This document shows positions 8,929 to 17,780 of a stretch of 64,000 bases of DNA, piece after piece; the stretch's first letter is position 1; each line of letters starts with the position of its first letter. A model generated the notes under the pieces. It had not been told where the DNA came from. It saw only the letters and a program-made list of their open reading frames with translations, and did no database searches. Both the position numbers and the translations under genes were made by a program. Source of the stretch: JBDHWI01 sp964590135 (GTDB lineage: Bacteria; Chloroflexota; Anaerolineae; J036; Brachytrichaceae); the NCBI GenBank assembly GCA_964590135.1, contig CAZPVX010000024.1, positions 1 to 64,000 of the forward strand, given 5' to 3'.

Positions 8929-10269
8929 ATGGCAAAGACAAAATCAGGCAAGAAGAAGGATGTGTATCTCGAAAAGGCGTTGGATGGCGTGAATACATTC
9001 TCCAGCCCAAGCGAGCTGAAGATCACCGATATGCGCATCGCGGTTGTGTGCAGCAACTATGACTATCCGATCATCAAGATCGATACGAACCAGGGCGTGT
9101 ATGGCATCGGTGAAGTGCGCGACGCCGGCCACAAGGAGAACGCGCTGCAGTTCAAGAGCATGCTGCTTGGCCAGAATCCGCTTAACATCGACATGATCTT
9201 TCGCAACATCAAGCATTATGGCAACTGGGGCCGTGAGGGCGGTGGCGTCAGTGGCATCGAGATTGCGCTGTGGGACTTGATCGGCAAGGTGTATGGCGTG
9301 CCGGTATGGCAGTTCCTTGGCGGCAAATATCGCGACAAGGTGAGGCTGTATGCCGACACGCCGGCGCCGACCGACACCTCGCCCGAAGGCTATGCCAAGC
9401 GCGTGATCGGGCGCAAGAAGATGGGCATGACCTTCATCAAGTTCGACATTGGCCTGCATCTGCTCGAAGGCATGAAGAACATGCGCATTGGCCAGCCGAC
9501 GAAGTTTGAGTCCGAGATGGGCAAGTGGTGGTGGCGCGCGCCCGGCACCGGCGAAGTGGTGCGCGTGACTGACAAGGGCATCGCCCGCATGGCTGAAGTC
9601 GTTGCCACCGTGCGCGAGGCGGTTGGCTGGGACACAGCGCTGTGCATCGACCATTTCGGTCACGGCATGATGACAGTCAAGGAAGTGATCAAGCTGGGCA
9701 ATGCGCTGGAGCCATATGGCCTGGCATGGATCGAAGACCCGGTGCATCACTACGACGTCGACGGTCACAAGGAGGTGCGCGATTCGATCCTGACGCCGGT
9801 GGCTGCCGGCGAGGAGTGGTATCTCATGGAAGGCTTCAAGCCCTTCATCGAGAATCGCGCCGTCGACATCGTGCATCCCGATTTGCTGACAAGCGGCGGC
9901 ATGCTGGAGACGAAAAAGATCGCCGACTACGCTGAAACGTTCCAGATTCCCACGGCGCTGCACTTCGCCGGCTCGCCCTTCGCCTTCATGGCCAACGTGC
10001 ATACTGCCGCCGCGATTCCCTCCTTCGTCGCGCTGGAGCATCATGGCCTCGACCTGCCGTTCTGGGAGGGGTTGGTCACTGGCTTGCCGAAGGACTATAT
10101 CCGGAGTGGTTACGTCGAGGTGCCGAACAAGCCCGGCCTTGGCCTTGATCTGAATCTTGAGGGCATCGAGGCGAATTTGCGCCCACCAAGCGGCCTGTTT
10201 GAGGAGACGAGCGCCTGGGACACGCCAAAGCTCGGCTTCTGGCAGCCCGATCGAAGGTGGGACAAGTGA
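8929..10269 (+). CDS. Mandelate racemase/muconate lactonizing enzyme family dehydratase
   Basis: 446-residue enolase-superfamily enzyme with an N-terminal capping domain (about 30-140) and a C-terminal barrel. Candidate metal ligands are D241 in LCIDHFGHG, E269 in WIEDPV and E295/E296 in AGEEWY; K171/D173 in KFDIG and H345 in ALHFAGSP are candidate acid/base residues. These fit a sugar-acid dehydratase (galactonate/mannonate-like), which forms 2-keto-3-deoxy acids. GGAAAAAG before the ATG serves as ribosome binding site. The gene lies 30 bases after the DapA-family gene, supporting a two-step sugar-acid pathway. Substrate unproven. Confidence 0.88.
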   Translation: MAKTKSGKKKDVYLEKALDGVNTFSSPSELKITDMRIAVVCSNYDYPIIKIDTNQGVYGIGEVRDAGHKENALQFKSMLLGQNPLNIDMIFRNIKHYGNWGREGGGVSGIEIALWDLIGKVYGVPVWQFLGGKYRDKVRLYADTPAPTDTSPEGYAKRVIGRKKMGMTFIKFDIGLHLLEGMKNMRIGQPTKFESEMGKWWWRAPGTGEVVRVTDKGIARMAEVVATVREAVGWDTALCIDHFGHGMMTVKEVIKLGNALEPYGLAWIEDPVHHYDVDGHKEVRDSILTPVAAGEEWYLMEGFKPFIENRAVDIVHPDLLTSGGMLETKKIADYAETFQIPTALHFAGSPFAFMANVHTAAAIPSFVALEHHGLDLPFWEGLVTGLPKDYIRSGYVEVPNKPGLGLDLNLEGIEANLRPPSGLFEETSAWDTPKLGFWQPDRRWDK

Positions 10270-10346
10270 TTTGAGAAAGAGAGGGGAGAAGATGGAATCT
10301 GCAACTCGCACTTTCTTCCTCTCCCTCCATCTCAAGGGAGAGCCGC

Positions 10347-11648
10347 ATGAATGAGCTTGCCGCATTGATCCAGTCCACGCCGTTGATGGATACGCACGAA
10401 CACATGGGGACAGAGCAGTCCTTCGTCGAGGATGGCCCCGACATTCTGCAATGCCTGTTCGGCAATTATGCGCAGAATGATCTGATCACCGCCGGCGCAA
10501 GCGACGTGGCGGTAGAGCGGTTGGTGGACAAAAGCGATCCCGATGTGCGCAGCCGTTTCGCGGCTGTGCGCGAGGCATGGGAAGCCATGCAGTTCACCGG
10601 ATATGGGGAAGGCGTGCGGCTGGTTGCGCAGCATGTTTTTGGCATTCACGACCTGACTGCCGACGCTCTGGAGAAAGCCGCGCCTCTAGCACTGGCCTTG
10701 CATAAGCCCGGCGAGCGGTTGCGATTGTTGCGGGATGTGGCCGGCCTCGATCACATCCAGACTGACGATTTTGCGCTGGCTGTTGCGCCGGACCCCAGCG
10801 GGCCGGATTTCTTTCTGTATGACATCTCGTGGGCTAACTGGGCTTGCGGCAGGGTGGATGCCGAGGAGATGCGCGCCGAAACCGGCATTGAAATTCGAGA
10901 CGTCGCCACGTTGCGCAGCGTGTTCGAAGCCGTATTTGAAAAATACGCGCCGGCCGCCATTGCGGTGAAAAGCCAGCATGCCTATGAACGAACGCTGCAT
11001 TGGCAACTGCGCAGTGATGCCGAAGCGGAAGCTGTGCTGTCCAAACGCCTGCGGGATGATCCAGTGAGTGAGGCAGAGGCAAACTGCCTTGGCGACTGGG
11101 CGCTGGGACAAGCGGCGCAGTTGTGCGCAAAACACAATCTGCCTTTGAAGATTCACACCGGCTATGCCGCTGGCAACCGTCACATGCAGCTGGATCGCAT
11201 GCGCGCGCTGCAACTGACCCCATTGTTGAGGCAATATCCGCAGACGCGCTTTGTGCTGATGCACGACTCGTATCCGCACGACCATGAGATCGCTGCGCTG
11301 GCCAAGCACTACCCGAATGTGTGGGTGGATATGTGCTGGGCGTGGAGCATCGATCCACATAGCGCGGCGCAATTCATCCGCCGCATGATCCATGCCGTGC
11401 CGTCAAACAAGCTGTTTGTGTTTGGCGGGGATTCCTTCGTGCCGACGATCAGCGTGGGCTACGCAATTCAGGCGCGCGCCGGCCTGACACGCGCGTTGCA
11501 GGCCGAAGTGGATGATGGGCAGCTTACCGAACGGCAGGCGATCTCACTGGCGCGCCGTTTCATGCAGGGCAACCAGCGCGCGTGCTTCGATCTGGAAGGG
11601 ACACGGGCAGCCATTCATGCTCAACTCGCCGTTTTGAAAGACCACTGA
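10347..11648 (+). CDS. Amidohydrolase family protein
   Basis: 433-residue metal-dependent hydrolase of the amidohydrolase-2 (COG2159) barrel type. Metal-binding DTHEH at 15-19 opens the barrel. Later candidate ligands are His in KIHTGYA, His in LMHDSYPHDHE and Asp in FGGDSFVP. The family covers decarboxylases, lactonases and uronate-isomerase relatives, so the activity is open. GGGAG in CAAGGGAGAGCCGC gives a good ribosome binding site. It is 77 bases after the dehydratase gene and probably part of the same catabolic unit. Its last 28 bases overlap the convergent CAP-domain gene. Confidence 0.85.
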   Translation: MNELAALIQSTPLMDTHEHMGTEQSFVEDGPDILQCLFGNYAQNDLITAGASDVAVERLVDKSDPDVRSRFAAVREAWEAMQFTGYGEGVRLVAQHVFGIHDLTADALEKAAPLALALHKPGERLRLLRDVAGLDHIQTDDFALAVAPDPSGPDFFLYDISWANWACGRVDAEEMRAETGIEIRDVATLRSVFEAVFEKYAPAAIAVKSQHAYERTLHWQLRSDAEAEAVLSKRLRDDPVSEAEANCLGDWALGQAAQLCAKHNLPLKIHTGYAAGNRHMQLDRMRALQLTPLLRQYPQTRFVLMHDSYPHDHEIAALAKHYPNVWVDMCWAWSIDPHSAAQFIRRMIHAVPSNKLFVFGGDSFVPTISVGYAIQARAGLTRALQAEVDDGQLTERQAISLARRFMQGNQRACFDLEGTRAAIHAQLAVLKDH

Positions 11649-12616
11649 TAGTTGAAGGGCTTGCCGTCGTAGCTGCCGGTCACCGAGACGTTGATCGTGC
11701 TGTTTGCCGGCAGCGACTGCGACGGCCGGATCTCGATGCCCTTGTGACCCACCGGCAACGCCGTGGTATAGCTGAGGGGTATCGGATTGCCGTTGGCAGT
11801 CAGGCTGACGGATGACACGGTGGGCGTCGCGCCGAAATAGCGCCAGCCCAGCGTGATGGAGTAGGCCTGCGCAGGGATGCCGGTCTGATTGGGCGCGGGG
11901 TAGCGCACTGGCCAGCCGGCATAGGTCAGATCCTTGCTGGTGTTGATGCGGGAAAGCACATCCAGTGCGGAGCCGGCGCGATTGTTGTTTGCGGTGTAGA
12001 ACGAAAAACCGAATGCCGGCGTGGTTGGATACAGCAGCCACATGCGGTGCCCCACAGAATCCATCCAGCCATTGATGGCATGTATCGGCTGCCAGATCGG
12101 TTTGCTATATTCGCTGCCCAGCCACACGTTGCTGTTTTGCCCGCAAGATTGTCCCTCTGCCGAATACCACGGGCTATTGGTGCGTTCGCTGTGGGCGATT
12201 TCGTTTTCCTCAGCCATGTAACGCGAGTGGTACCAGCAGTTGTTGCTGAGCGAATCGATGAGCGCGACCGCCGGCACGCCGGCGGCGATCCGATATGCAT
12301 TGACAATGTCGATCGGGTTGGTGCTCTCCGGACGAGGAGTGGCGCTTGCGTCGGCGCGCGTGACGATCGGCACATAGGCGCGCGCGATCAGTTGGTTGGC
12401 ACTGGCGCCGGCATCTGCGTTGATGGTGATGGGTGCTTGTGGCGCGTGATCGATCGAGAGCTCGGCTGGCAACGCTTGCTCTGCCGGCCAGACGTCAATG
12501 GTTTGTGAATGTGTTTGTTGCACGGGGAGGATCGACAGTCCTAGCAAACAAATTGCTGTGCTGATGACGACTTTCAATCCTGATGCAATGAAGCGATGAA
12601 CGCTGATACGATCCAT
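11621..12616 (-). CDS. Secreted CAP/SCP-domain protein
   Basis: 331 residues. An N-terminal hydrophobic segment (about 13-30) ending near THSQ looks like a signal peptide. The CAP (SCP/PR1-like) domain covers roughly residues 100-220: NAYRIAAGVP, HSRYMAEEN, AHSE and a later GHRMWLL, where His and Glu form the CAP cavity. The C-terminal ~90 residues (VSSVSLTANGNPIPLSYTT onward) look like a beta-sandwich/Ig-like domain of the type found in bacterial surface proteins. The function of bacterial CAP proteins is poorly known. The 3' end overlaps the convergent amidohydrolase gene by 28 bases. Confidence 0.8.
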   Translation of the reverse strand: MDRISVHRFIASGLKVVISTAICLLGLSILPVQQTHSQTIDVWPAEQALPAELSIDHAPQAPITINADAGASANQLIARAYVPIVTRADASATPRPESTNPIDIVNAYRIAAGVPAVALIDSLSNNCWYHSRYMAEENEIAHSERTNSPWYSAEGQSCGQNSNVWLGSEYSKPIWQPIHAINGWMDSVGHRMWLLYPTTPAFGFSFYTANNNRAGSALDVLSRINTSKDLTYAGWPVRYPAPNQTGIPAQAYSITLGWRYFGATPTVSSVSLTANGNPIPLSYTTALPVGHKGIEIRPSQSLPANSTINVSVTGSYDGKPFNYQWSFKTAS

Positions 12617-12703
12617 GATTCCAATTCAGATGAACGTGAGGAATCATTCTATGAAGATCGAATCATGTCGCTCTACGGAATTCTGACTGTGTTCTCAGTA
12701 TGC

Positions 12704-12732
12704 TAAAAGACGCCATTTCGTATGGCGTCTTC
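12704..12732 (-). terminator. Hairpin terminator after the Wzz-like gene
   Basis: Perfect 9-bp stem AGACGCCAT/ATGGCGTCT with a 5-base loop. On the minus strand it is followed by TTTT, so it terminates the Wzz-like gene that ends at 12828. The rest of the 12617-12827 gap shows no gene. Confidence 0.7.
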
Positions 12733-12827
12733 TAATCAAACTTCAGAGAAATGACGTGCGTTGGCCTGTTTGTAGTCATGCGCTGCAAAGAAGGCAATCA
12801 ACGTCTCAGACTTTCTACCGACACGTG

Positions 12828-14687
12828 CTATCCAGTTGACGAGGTTTTGAACACCCAACGCGCCATGCGATTGAACGCACCTTTGTCTGGAATGTGATTT
12901 ATGCGCTCTTGTAGCGCGTAGTGGGCAATAAAGGCAAGCACCACACCGATGAGCAATCCAATGAGCGCAGCGATCGCCACTTTTGGCAGCAGTCCCATCG
13001 TGCGACGGTCTGGGGGCAGCGCCGGCGATGCCAGCCGCACTTCGCTGCCTGAAACGGCGCTCGCCAGCGTCACCTCGGCTTGCTTGCGCGCCAGCGTCTC
13101 AGATGTCTCGCGCCGCAGATCGCGCTCGGCCTTCAGGCGATCCAGCGTGGCTTGCTCTTTTTCAAGGCTGGCCTGCGCTTCACTCAGACGTTTTTGCAGC
13201 CGCTCGATGACGGCATTGGACATGTTGTTGCTGGCAAAGGAGCCGGCGGTCAAATTGTCGATGCTGAAGTTCAAAATCTCGGCGGCTTTGCTCTGGGCGG
13301 CGGTCGTCAATGGATTCGTGATGGGCACATTTTCGCTCAACTGGCCGATGTCGCCCATGTCGAACAGCAGTGGGTAGGTGTCCGAAATGGCTTGCGCGAT
13401 CCTCGAGTGGCTATTGCTGCCATTCGGAAGTGTGTAACCATCGCCGGTCTGCAAGCGTGCTGTGACGTCGTTGATCTGCTGGGTGAGCGACGTTTCACGC
13501 GCTTGCAGCGATTTGACAAAAGCTTCCAGATCGGCCAACTGCGCGCTGGCAGTGATCGGCGTGGTTTGATCCTGCATTTGCAATTGCAGTGGCACGCTGT
13601 CTGAAATGGGCGTGGTCAGTGCAAAGGCATTGGCCTTCATCAGGCTGAGCGCGATGACGTTCGATTGCGCTGCCGCGTCACCGCCGGCGCGCACCTGCTC
13701 GCGCATCGCCTGCGCGTCGCCAATCATTTGCCGCACGCGACTGCGCGCATTGCTCAAGTTGGTCAGCAGCAACAGGTCGGCGCGCACCTGCTCGCTGAAG
13801 GCCTTCACCTCGGCCTGATTCTGCGCGTCCAGATAGGCTGTTACCAGATTGCGCCGGCCTTCCTGCTCTTTCTCGAAGGCCACCAGCCGGTTGGCCGATT
13901 GCGCGCCCAGGTATGCAGAGATGATCTCGGAGTTCACCTTGAGTTGCTCGCTGATGACCAGCGTAAGCGCATTTTGCTTGCCGGATTGCAACGAGTCGAG
14001 CAACTGCTTGGTCTCGCTGATCGTGCTTTGCAACTGCTCGATGGGGCTGGTGGCGATGTACTGCTCCAACGCGGTCTGCGCAGTGTTGTATTCGGTCTGC
14101 GCGCGCAGATATTCTGTGGAGATGGACGACGAATATTCGGCTGGCGCGCCTGAATACAGGCTGTTCACATAGCGCTCATATTCGCGCGCCCACGCATTCG
14201 CAATCTCGGCTGCTGTTTGTGGGTTGTCGTCGCGCACCTTGATCAGGATCAAGTCGCCGCGCCCGCCAAGCGCCGCATCCACTTTGTTCAGCAACTCTAC
14301 GGCTGTGCGTTCGTTGTTGGTCAGCAGCGGCGCCACATCGCTCATCACGCGGCTGGCGATGACGCTGTTCTCCACCAATCCCTGAAAGGTGGCGCGGCGC
14401 GTGTCGGCGGTGGTGGCATTTGCATTCATTTCGTCCTGCGTCAGCGTTTTGAAGCGCGGGTCGAATTCCACCTGCGTGCTGGTCTTGACGATGGCGATGG
14501 TCGAAGTGGCTTCGTATGGCGAGGGCAGCGCCAGCCCGATCATGGTGCCGAGGATGCCGGCGATGATGGTCGAAGTCAAAAGCAGGCGCCAGCGTGATGT
14601 GACGATGGTCACATATTTCTTCAAATCGATCTCAATCTCATCCGAGTGATCTTCTGGTTGAGCGATATTCGTCATCGGGGGTTGCAT
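12828..14687 (-). CDS. Wzz/chain-length-determinant-like membrane protein
   Basis: 619 residues from ATG 14687. A short cytoplasmic N terminus has IDLKKYVTIVTSRWR, then a first membrane helix (about 34-55). A long periplasmic/external portion follows, rich in Ala, Gln and Glu with coiled-coil character. A second membrane helix lies near the C terminus (LPKVAIAALIGLLIGVVLAF). This is the polysaccharide co-polymerase (Wzz/KpsE/GumC) architecture without a tyrosine kinase domain; it would control polysaccharide chain length or export. AAGGAG 12 bases before the ATG supports this start. The longer frame from 14798 would overlap the upstream gene. Confidence 0.82.
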   Translation of the reverse strand: MQPPMTNIAQPEDHSDEIEIDLKKYVTIVTSRWRLLLTSTIIAGILGTMIGLALPSPYEATSTIAIVKTSTQVEFDPRFKTLTQDEMNANATTADTRRATFQGLVENSVIASRVMSDVAPLLTNNERTAVELLNKVDAALGGRGDLILIKVRDDNPQTAAEIANAWAREYERYVNSLYSGAPAEYSSSISTEYLRAQTEYNTAQTALEQYIATSPIEQLQSTISETKQLLDSLQSGKQNALTLVISEQLKVNSEIISAYLGAQSANRLVAFEKEQEGRRNLVTAYLDAQNQAEVKAFSEQVRADLLLLTNLSNARSRVRQMIGDAQAMREQVRAGGDAAAQSNVIALSLMKANAFALTTPISDSVPLQLQMQDQTTPITASAQLADLEAFVKSLQARETSLTQQINDVTARLQTGDGYTLPNGSNSHSRIAQAISDTYPLLFDMGDIGQLSENVPITNPLTTAAQSKAAEILNFSIDNLTAGSFASNNMSNAVIERLQKRLSEAQASLEKEQATLDRLKAERDLRRETSETLARKQAEVTLASAVSGSEVRLASPALPPDRRTMGLLPKVAIAALIGLLIGVVLAFIAHYALQERINHIPDKGAFNRMARWVFKTSSTG

Positions 14688-14751
14688 TCGAAAAAGAACT
14701 CCTTGAGGTTGCGCGAGTGGCGCAAGTGTACTGGGCTGTGGTTTGTCGGCG

Positions 14752-16215
14752 CTACGATGCGTCGATGGTTGATGTGCTGTCGACCGGCGTTGCGTCATTG
14801 ACAGACGGGCGCGCCGTCATGCGCCGGCCTCCAATGCGGTAGGGATACGCAACCTTGCGCGGTTGCTTCGGAGCCGCGTCTGCCGCTTGCCCCCCGCGCA
14901 ACCATGCCAGCAGGCCGCGCGGCTTGTGCGTCGCGACGTCTGTCTCAGTTTGCTCGGTGGTGGATGAAGCTTGTGGCCGGACTGGTGCAGATGTTTCAAG
15001 CGCCGGCATGGCCTCAGCCGTGGCCGGCGTTGCGACGACGGCAGGCGGCGTAGTGATCTCTTGCTCGGCGGCATTTTCAGCTATTGTGATCGGCGCAGCC
15101 AGCACTGACCAGCGTAACGCGCTTGCCAGCCACAACATCAATTGCGTCGCTGCGTGTGCCAGCAGTGCGATGGCTGTGACGGCAATGGTTTGGGCAACCA
15201 GGGCGCCGGCGTCAGAAAATGCGCCCGCCACCAGCATGCCTGCAGCTGCAGGCAGCAAAACAGCCGTCACAATCGCGCTCTCATCGTTCAGCAGGCGTTT
15301 CTCGTTCGCCCAATAAAAGCCGAGCGTCGCCAGCAGCCCGCATGCCACGCCCAGCAATGCCATCAGCCAGATGGGCAGCAGCGTTGCGCCGGCGCTACCC
15401 ATGAAAATGGCTGCCAGCATGGCGCGGCTGGCGCTCAGCGCGTCTGCGTTGCGGGTGGTGAAGGCGGTGTATGCGCCGGCGGTGATGATGGCTACAGCCG
15501 CGGCAATGGCGGTATTGACAAATTGGCGCAGGGCCGCGCCAGCATCTTGCGCCATCAGCACACCAGCCATGCCTGCCAGCACGAGCAACACGCCGGCGAT
15601 GGCCCGCGCCGGCAGAAGCGCCTCTGGCAGCTGCGGCGCGGGTGTGAGGCTGCGGCGCGGCGTTGCCCGCAGCCATGCCAGCCCGGCACCGCCGGCTGCC
15701 AGCCCCACCACCGCCAACTGTCCGACATCGTGCGCACCGAGCGTGTGCAGCCAGCCATTCGCCCACAGCCAGCCGCCAGCCAGCGGCAGCGCAAAGCCGC
15801 ACGTGACGACGACGAGGATAAGTTGGGCGATGGGGCGAGCGCGCTGGGCCAACACGCCAGCCATCAGCACAGCGCCGGTCAGCACCAATGGCAGTGCCTG
15901 CACAAACAGCGCCAGCACGCCGGGTTGCGATGTCGCATTCAACAGGAAACCGCTCGCGCCGGCGAATGTCCAGGTGTCTTGCGCACCGCGAATGGCGATT
16001 GGCGCGTTCAGCGTGCTGGCAAACTCTGGCACGGTTGCGCCGATGCCGCCGAATGCGAGCGCAAAGCCGAAGGCGGCGAAGGTAAGCAGTGAGGCGGCGA
16101 GTGCGATGAGGGTGACCGAGGCAAGCCGGCGCTGCGCCTGCAACGGCGCGCCAGCCGAGACGATCAGCCAGACGCCGGCGGGCAGCAAGAAACCGCTGAC
16201 CATCTCAATGTGCAT
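14752..16215 (-). CDS. Degenerate ammonium-transporter-like (Amt-fold) membrane protein
   Basis: 487 residues with about ten to eleven hydrophobic segments up to residue 370, then a soluble Ala/Pro/Thr-rich tail. The order of motifs follows Amt/AmtB: FGFALAFGGIG (49-59, AmtB YGYSLAFG), LAQRARPIAQLILVVV (122-137), WANGWLHTLGAHD (151-163, AmtB GGLLASHGALD), QFVNTAIAAAVA (231-242, AmtB AFVNTVVATAAA) and LLNDESAIVTAVL with AGMLVAGAF near 308-333. The residues matching AmtB pore histidines 168 and 318 are G171 and V319/L320. Ammonium conduction is therefore doubtful; a sensor or scaffold role is possible. TATACT lies 7 bases before the ATG. Confidence 0.7.
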   Translation of the reverse strand: MHIEMVSGFLLPAGVWLIVSAGAPLQAQRRLASVTLIALAASLLTFAAFGFALAFGGIGATVPEFASTLNAPIAIRGAQDTWTFAGASGFLLNATSQPGVLALFVQALPLVLTGAVLMAGVLAQRARPIAQLILVVVTCGFALPLAGGWLWANGWLHTLGAHDVGQLAVVGLAAGGAGLAWLRATPRRSLTPAPQLPEALLPARAIAGVLLVLAGMAGVLMAQDAGAALRQFVNTAIAAAVAIITAGAYTAFTTRNADALSASRAMLAAIFMGSAGATLLPIWLMALLGVACGLLATLGFYWANEKRLLNDESAIVTAVLLPAAAGMLVAGAFSDAGALVAQTIAVTAIALLAHAATQLMLWLASALRWSVLAAPITIAENAAEQEITTPPAVVATPATAEAMPALETSAPVRPQASSTTEQTETDVATHKPRGLLAWLRGGQAADAAPKQPRKVAYPYRIGGRRMTARPSVNDATPVDSTSTIDAS

Positions 16216-16222
16216 CTACCAA

Positions 16223-16230
16223 AGTATAAT
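16223..16230. promoter_or_regulatory. Shared divergent -10 core, two leaderless genes
   Basis: AGTATAAT contains TATAAT on the plus strand (16225-16230), 8 bases before the rsfS ATG, and TATACT on the minus strand (16228-16223), 7 bases before the Amt-like ATG. Both messages would begin at or beside their start codons, and the two polymerase sites overlap so they should exclude each other. Confidence 0.6.
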
Positions 16231-16238
16231 TGAGCGCA

Positions 16239-16604
16239 ATGACCCAACACCCAGCAGAAGAGAGCCTCGCCATCGCCCGTGCAGCAGTGACTGCTGCTGC
16301 TGATAAAAAAGCTGAAAACATCGTCCTGCTGGATCTGCGCGGCCTCTCCTCTGTGGCCGATTATTTCGTGATTTGCTCTGGCAACAGTGAGCGCCAGTTG
16401 CGCGCCATCGCCGACGGCGTTGACGAGGGCCTGCAGAAGACGGTGAACAAGTCACCTCGTCATGTGGAAGGTTTGAGCGGCGGCGGATGGGTGCTGGTTG
16501 ACTACAGTGATGTCATCATTCACATCTTCTCACCCAGCCTGCGCGCGTACTACAACCTTGAAGGGCTGTGGGCCAAGGCGCCAGTGCTGCTGCGAATGCA
16601 GTAA
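16239..16604 (+). CDS. rsfS: Ribosomal silencing factor RsfS
   Basis: 121-residue Iojap/RsfS family protein, which binds ribosomal protein uL14 and blocks joining of ribosomal subunits under starvation. Diagnostic segments are NIVLLDLRGLSSVADYFVICSG, AIADGVDEGLQK, HVEGLSGGGWVLVDYSDVI and HIFSPSLRAYYNLEGLW. ATG 16239 matches the family start and lies 8 bases after TATAAT, so the message is probably leaderless; the in-frame TTG at 16230 is less likely. The gene converges with rodA. Confidence 0.95.
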   Translation: MTQHPAEESLAIARAAVTAAADKKAENIVLLDLRGLSSVADYFVICSGNSERQLRAIADGVDEGLQKTVNKSPRHVEGLSGGGWVLVDYSDVIIHIFSPSLRAYYNLEGLWAKAPVLLRMQ

Positions 16605-16622
16605 TGGCTCTGCGTGCCTGGA

Positions 16623-16655
16623 TTCGAGCGCAAACTCGATCACTCTGCGCTCGAA
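16623..16655. terminator. Hairpin between convergent rsfS and rodA
   Basis: A perfect 10-bp inverted repeat TTCGAGCGCA/TGCGCTCGAA with a 13-base loop lies between the two stop codons. It lacks a long T run, so it is a probable rather than certain terminator. Confidence 0.5.
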
Positions 16656-16657
16656 AT

Positions 16658-17761
16658 TTAAAATTCCAGCCTCTTGTATCGCATTGCCACGCTTTCGATG
16701 ATGCCGATGGCGAGCATGACTGAGATCAAGCTGCTGCGGCCATAGCTGACGAAGGGCAGCACCACGCCGGTCACTGGCATCAGCCCCACCTGCATGCCAA
16801 GGTTGATGTAGGTTTGCAGGAAGATCATTGAGGCGATGCCGACGCAGAGCAGCCGGCCAAATGTGTCGCGCGAGATCATCGCCACGTGCAGTGCGCGCAG
16901 CATGATGAACACCAGCAGTCCGATGAAGATTATCGCGCCGACAAATCCCAGCTCTTCGGCGATCACGGAGAAAATGAAGTCGGTGTGGCGAACAGGGAAG
17001 AAGCGCAACTGCGTTTGTTGCCCCATCCCCCAGCCTTGTCCTAGCAACCCGCCATTGCCCAGCGCGATGAGCGCCTGCTCGCTCTGATAGTTGGCGCCGC
17101 GCTCATCCACCAACCCGAGCAACAGTTCGATGCGCCGCAGTTGGTAGTCCTGAAAGGACGGCAGCTGTGTGACGATCAGCACGATGGCGATGCCGATGAC
17201 GGCCATGATCAGTATGTGCCTGCGCTCGATGCCGCCGGCGAACGCCATCACCAGCCACATGAAAATGATGGTCAGCGCGGTGCTGAGGTTGGGTTGCAGC
17301 AGGATGAGCGCGGCGCAGGGTATGACGAGCAGCAAGGAGACGAACAGCGTTTCGAGGTAGGGCCGACGACCTTCGCGATCGGAGATCACCTTTGCCACCA
17401 CGATCGCCAGCGTCAATTTTGCCACCTCACCGGGTTGCAAGTCGGTTGCGCCGAGGTCGAACCAGCGCCGAGCGCCGTTTTGCTCCTTGCCGATGCCCGG
17501 CACCAGCACGAGCGCCAGCATGGCGAGCGTAACAATATACAAAAAGGGCGAAACGTTCTTCAGCAGCGTGTAATCCAGCACACTGATGAGGATGAGGATG
17601 AACAGGCCGGCGATTGCTGTCACTGCCTGATCGAGCCACGACCGCGCGATGATCGGATCGCCCTTCGCTGCGCTGTAGATCATGGCGATGCCCATTGCGA
17701 TGAGCACGATCACGCTGCCGAGCAGCCACCAGTCATATCTTCGCCAAAGCCTGCTGTCCAT
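16658..17761 (-). CDS. rodA: Peptidoglycan glycosyltransferase RodA (SEDS family)
   Basis: 367-residue polytopic SEDS protein that polymerises peptidoglycan glycan strands during elongation, working with PBP2. Ten-helix pattern. Family marks are the ARRWFDLG loop followed by LQPGEVAKL, the QPNLSTAL segment, ERRHIL, the large loop with RIELLLG and GNGGLLGQG, FIFSVIAEELGFVG and a final GVVLPFVSYGRSSL. It is the last gene of the mreD-mrdA-minCDE-rodA cluster, 19 bases after minE. Confidence 0.95.
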   Translation of the reverse strand: MDSRLWRRYDWWLLGSVIVLIAMGIAMIYSAAKGDPIIARSWLDQAVTAIAGLFILILISVLDYTLLKNVSPFLYIVTLAMLALVLVPGIGKEQNGARRWFDLGATDLQPGEVAKLTLAIVVAKVISDREGRRPYLETLFVSLLLVIPCAALILLQPNLSTALTIIFMWLVMAFAGGIERRHILIMAVIGIAIVLIVTQLPSFQDYQLRRIELLLGLVDERGANYQSEQALIALGNGGLLGQGWGMGQQTQLRFFPVRHTDFIFSVIAEELGFVGAIIFIGLLVFIMLRALHVAMISRDTFGRLLCVGIASMIFLQTYINLGMQVGLMPVTGVVLPFVSYGRSSLISVMLAIGIIESVAMRYKRLEF

Positions 17762-17780
17762 GCCAAACTTGCTGAAAAAA

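Noticed and set aside
8929..10269. The enolase-superfamily gene as the missing menC
   Set aside because: The active-site pattern and length fit sugar-acid dehydratases (long N-terminal part, KFDIG and LCIDHFGHG), not o-succinylbenzoate synthase, and it lies far from the men genes.
8944..10365. A 473-residue open frame on the minus strand opposite the enolase-superfamily gene
   Set aside because: The plus strand carries a clear full-length family match; the minus frame is His/Arg/Ala-rich with no recognisable domain, as expected for an antisense shadow in GC-rich DNA.
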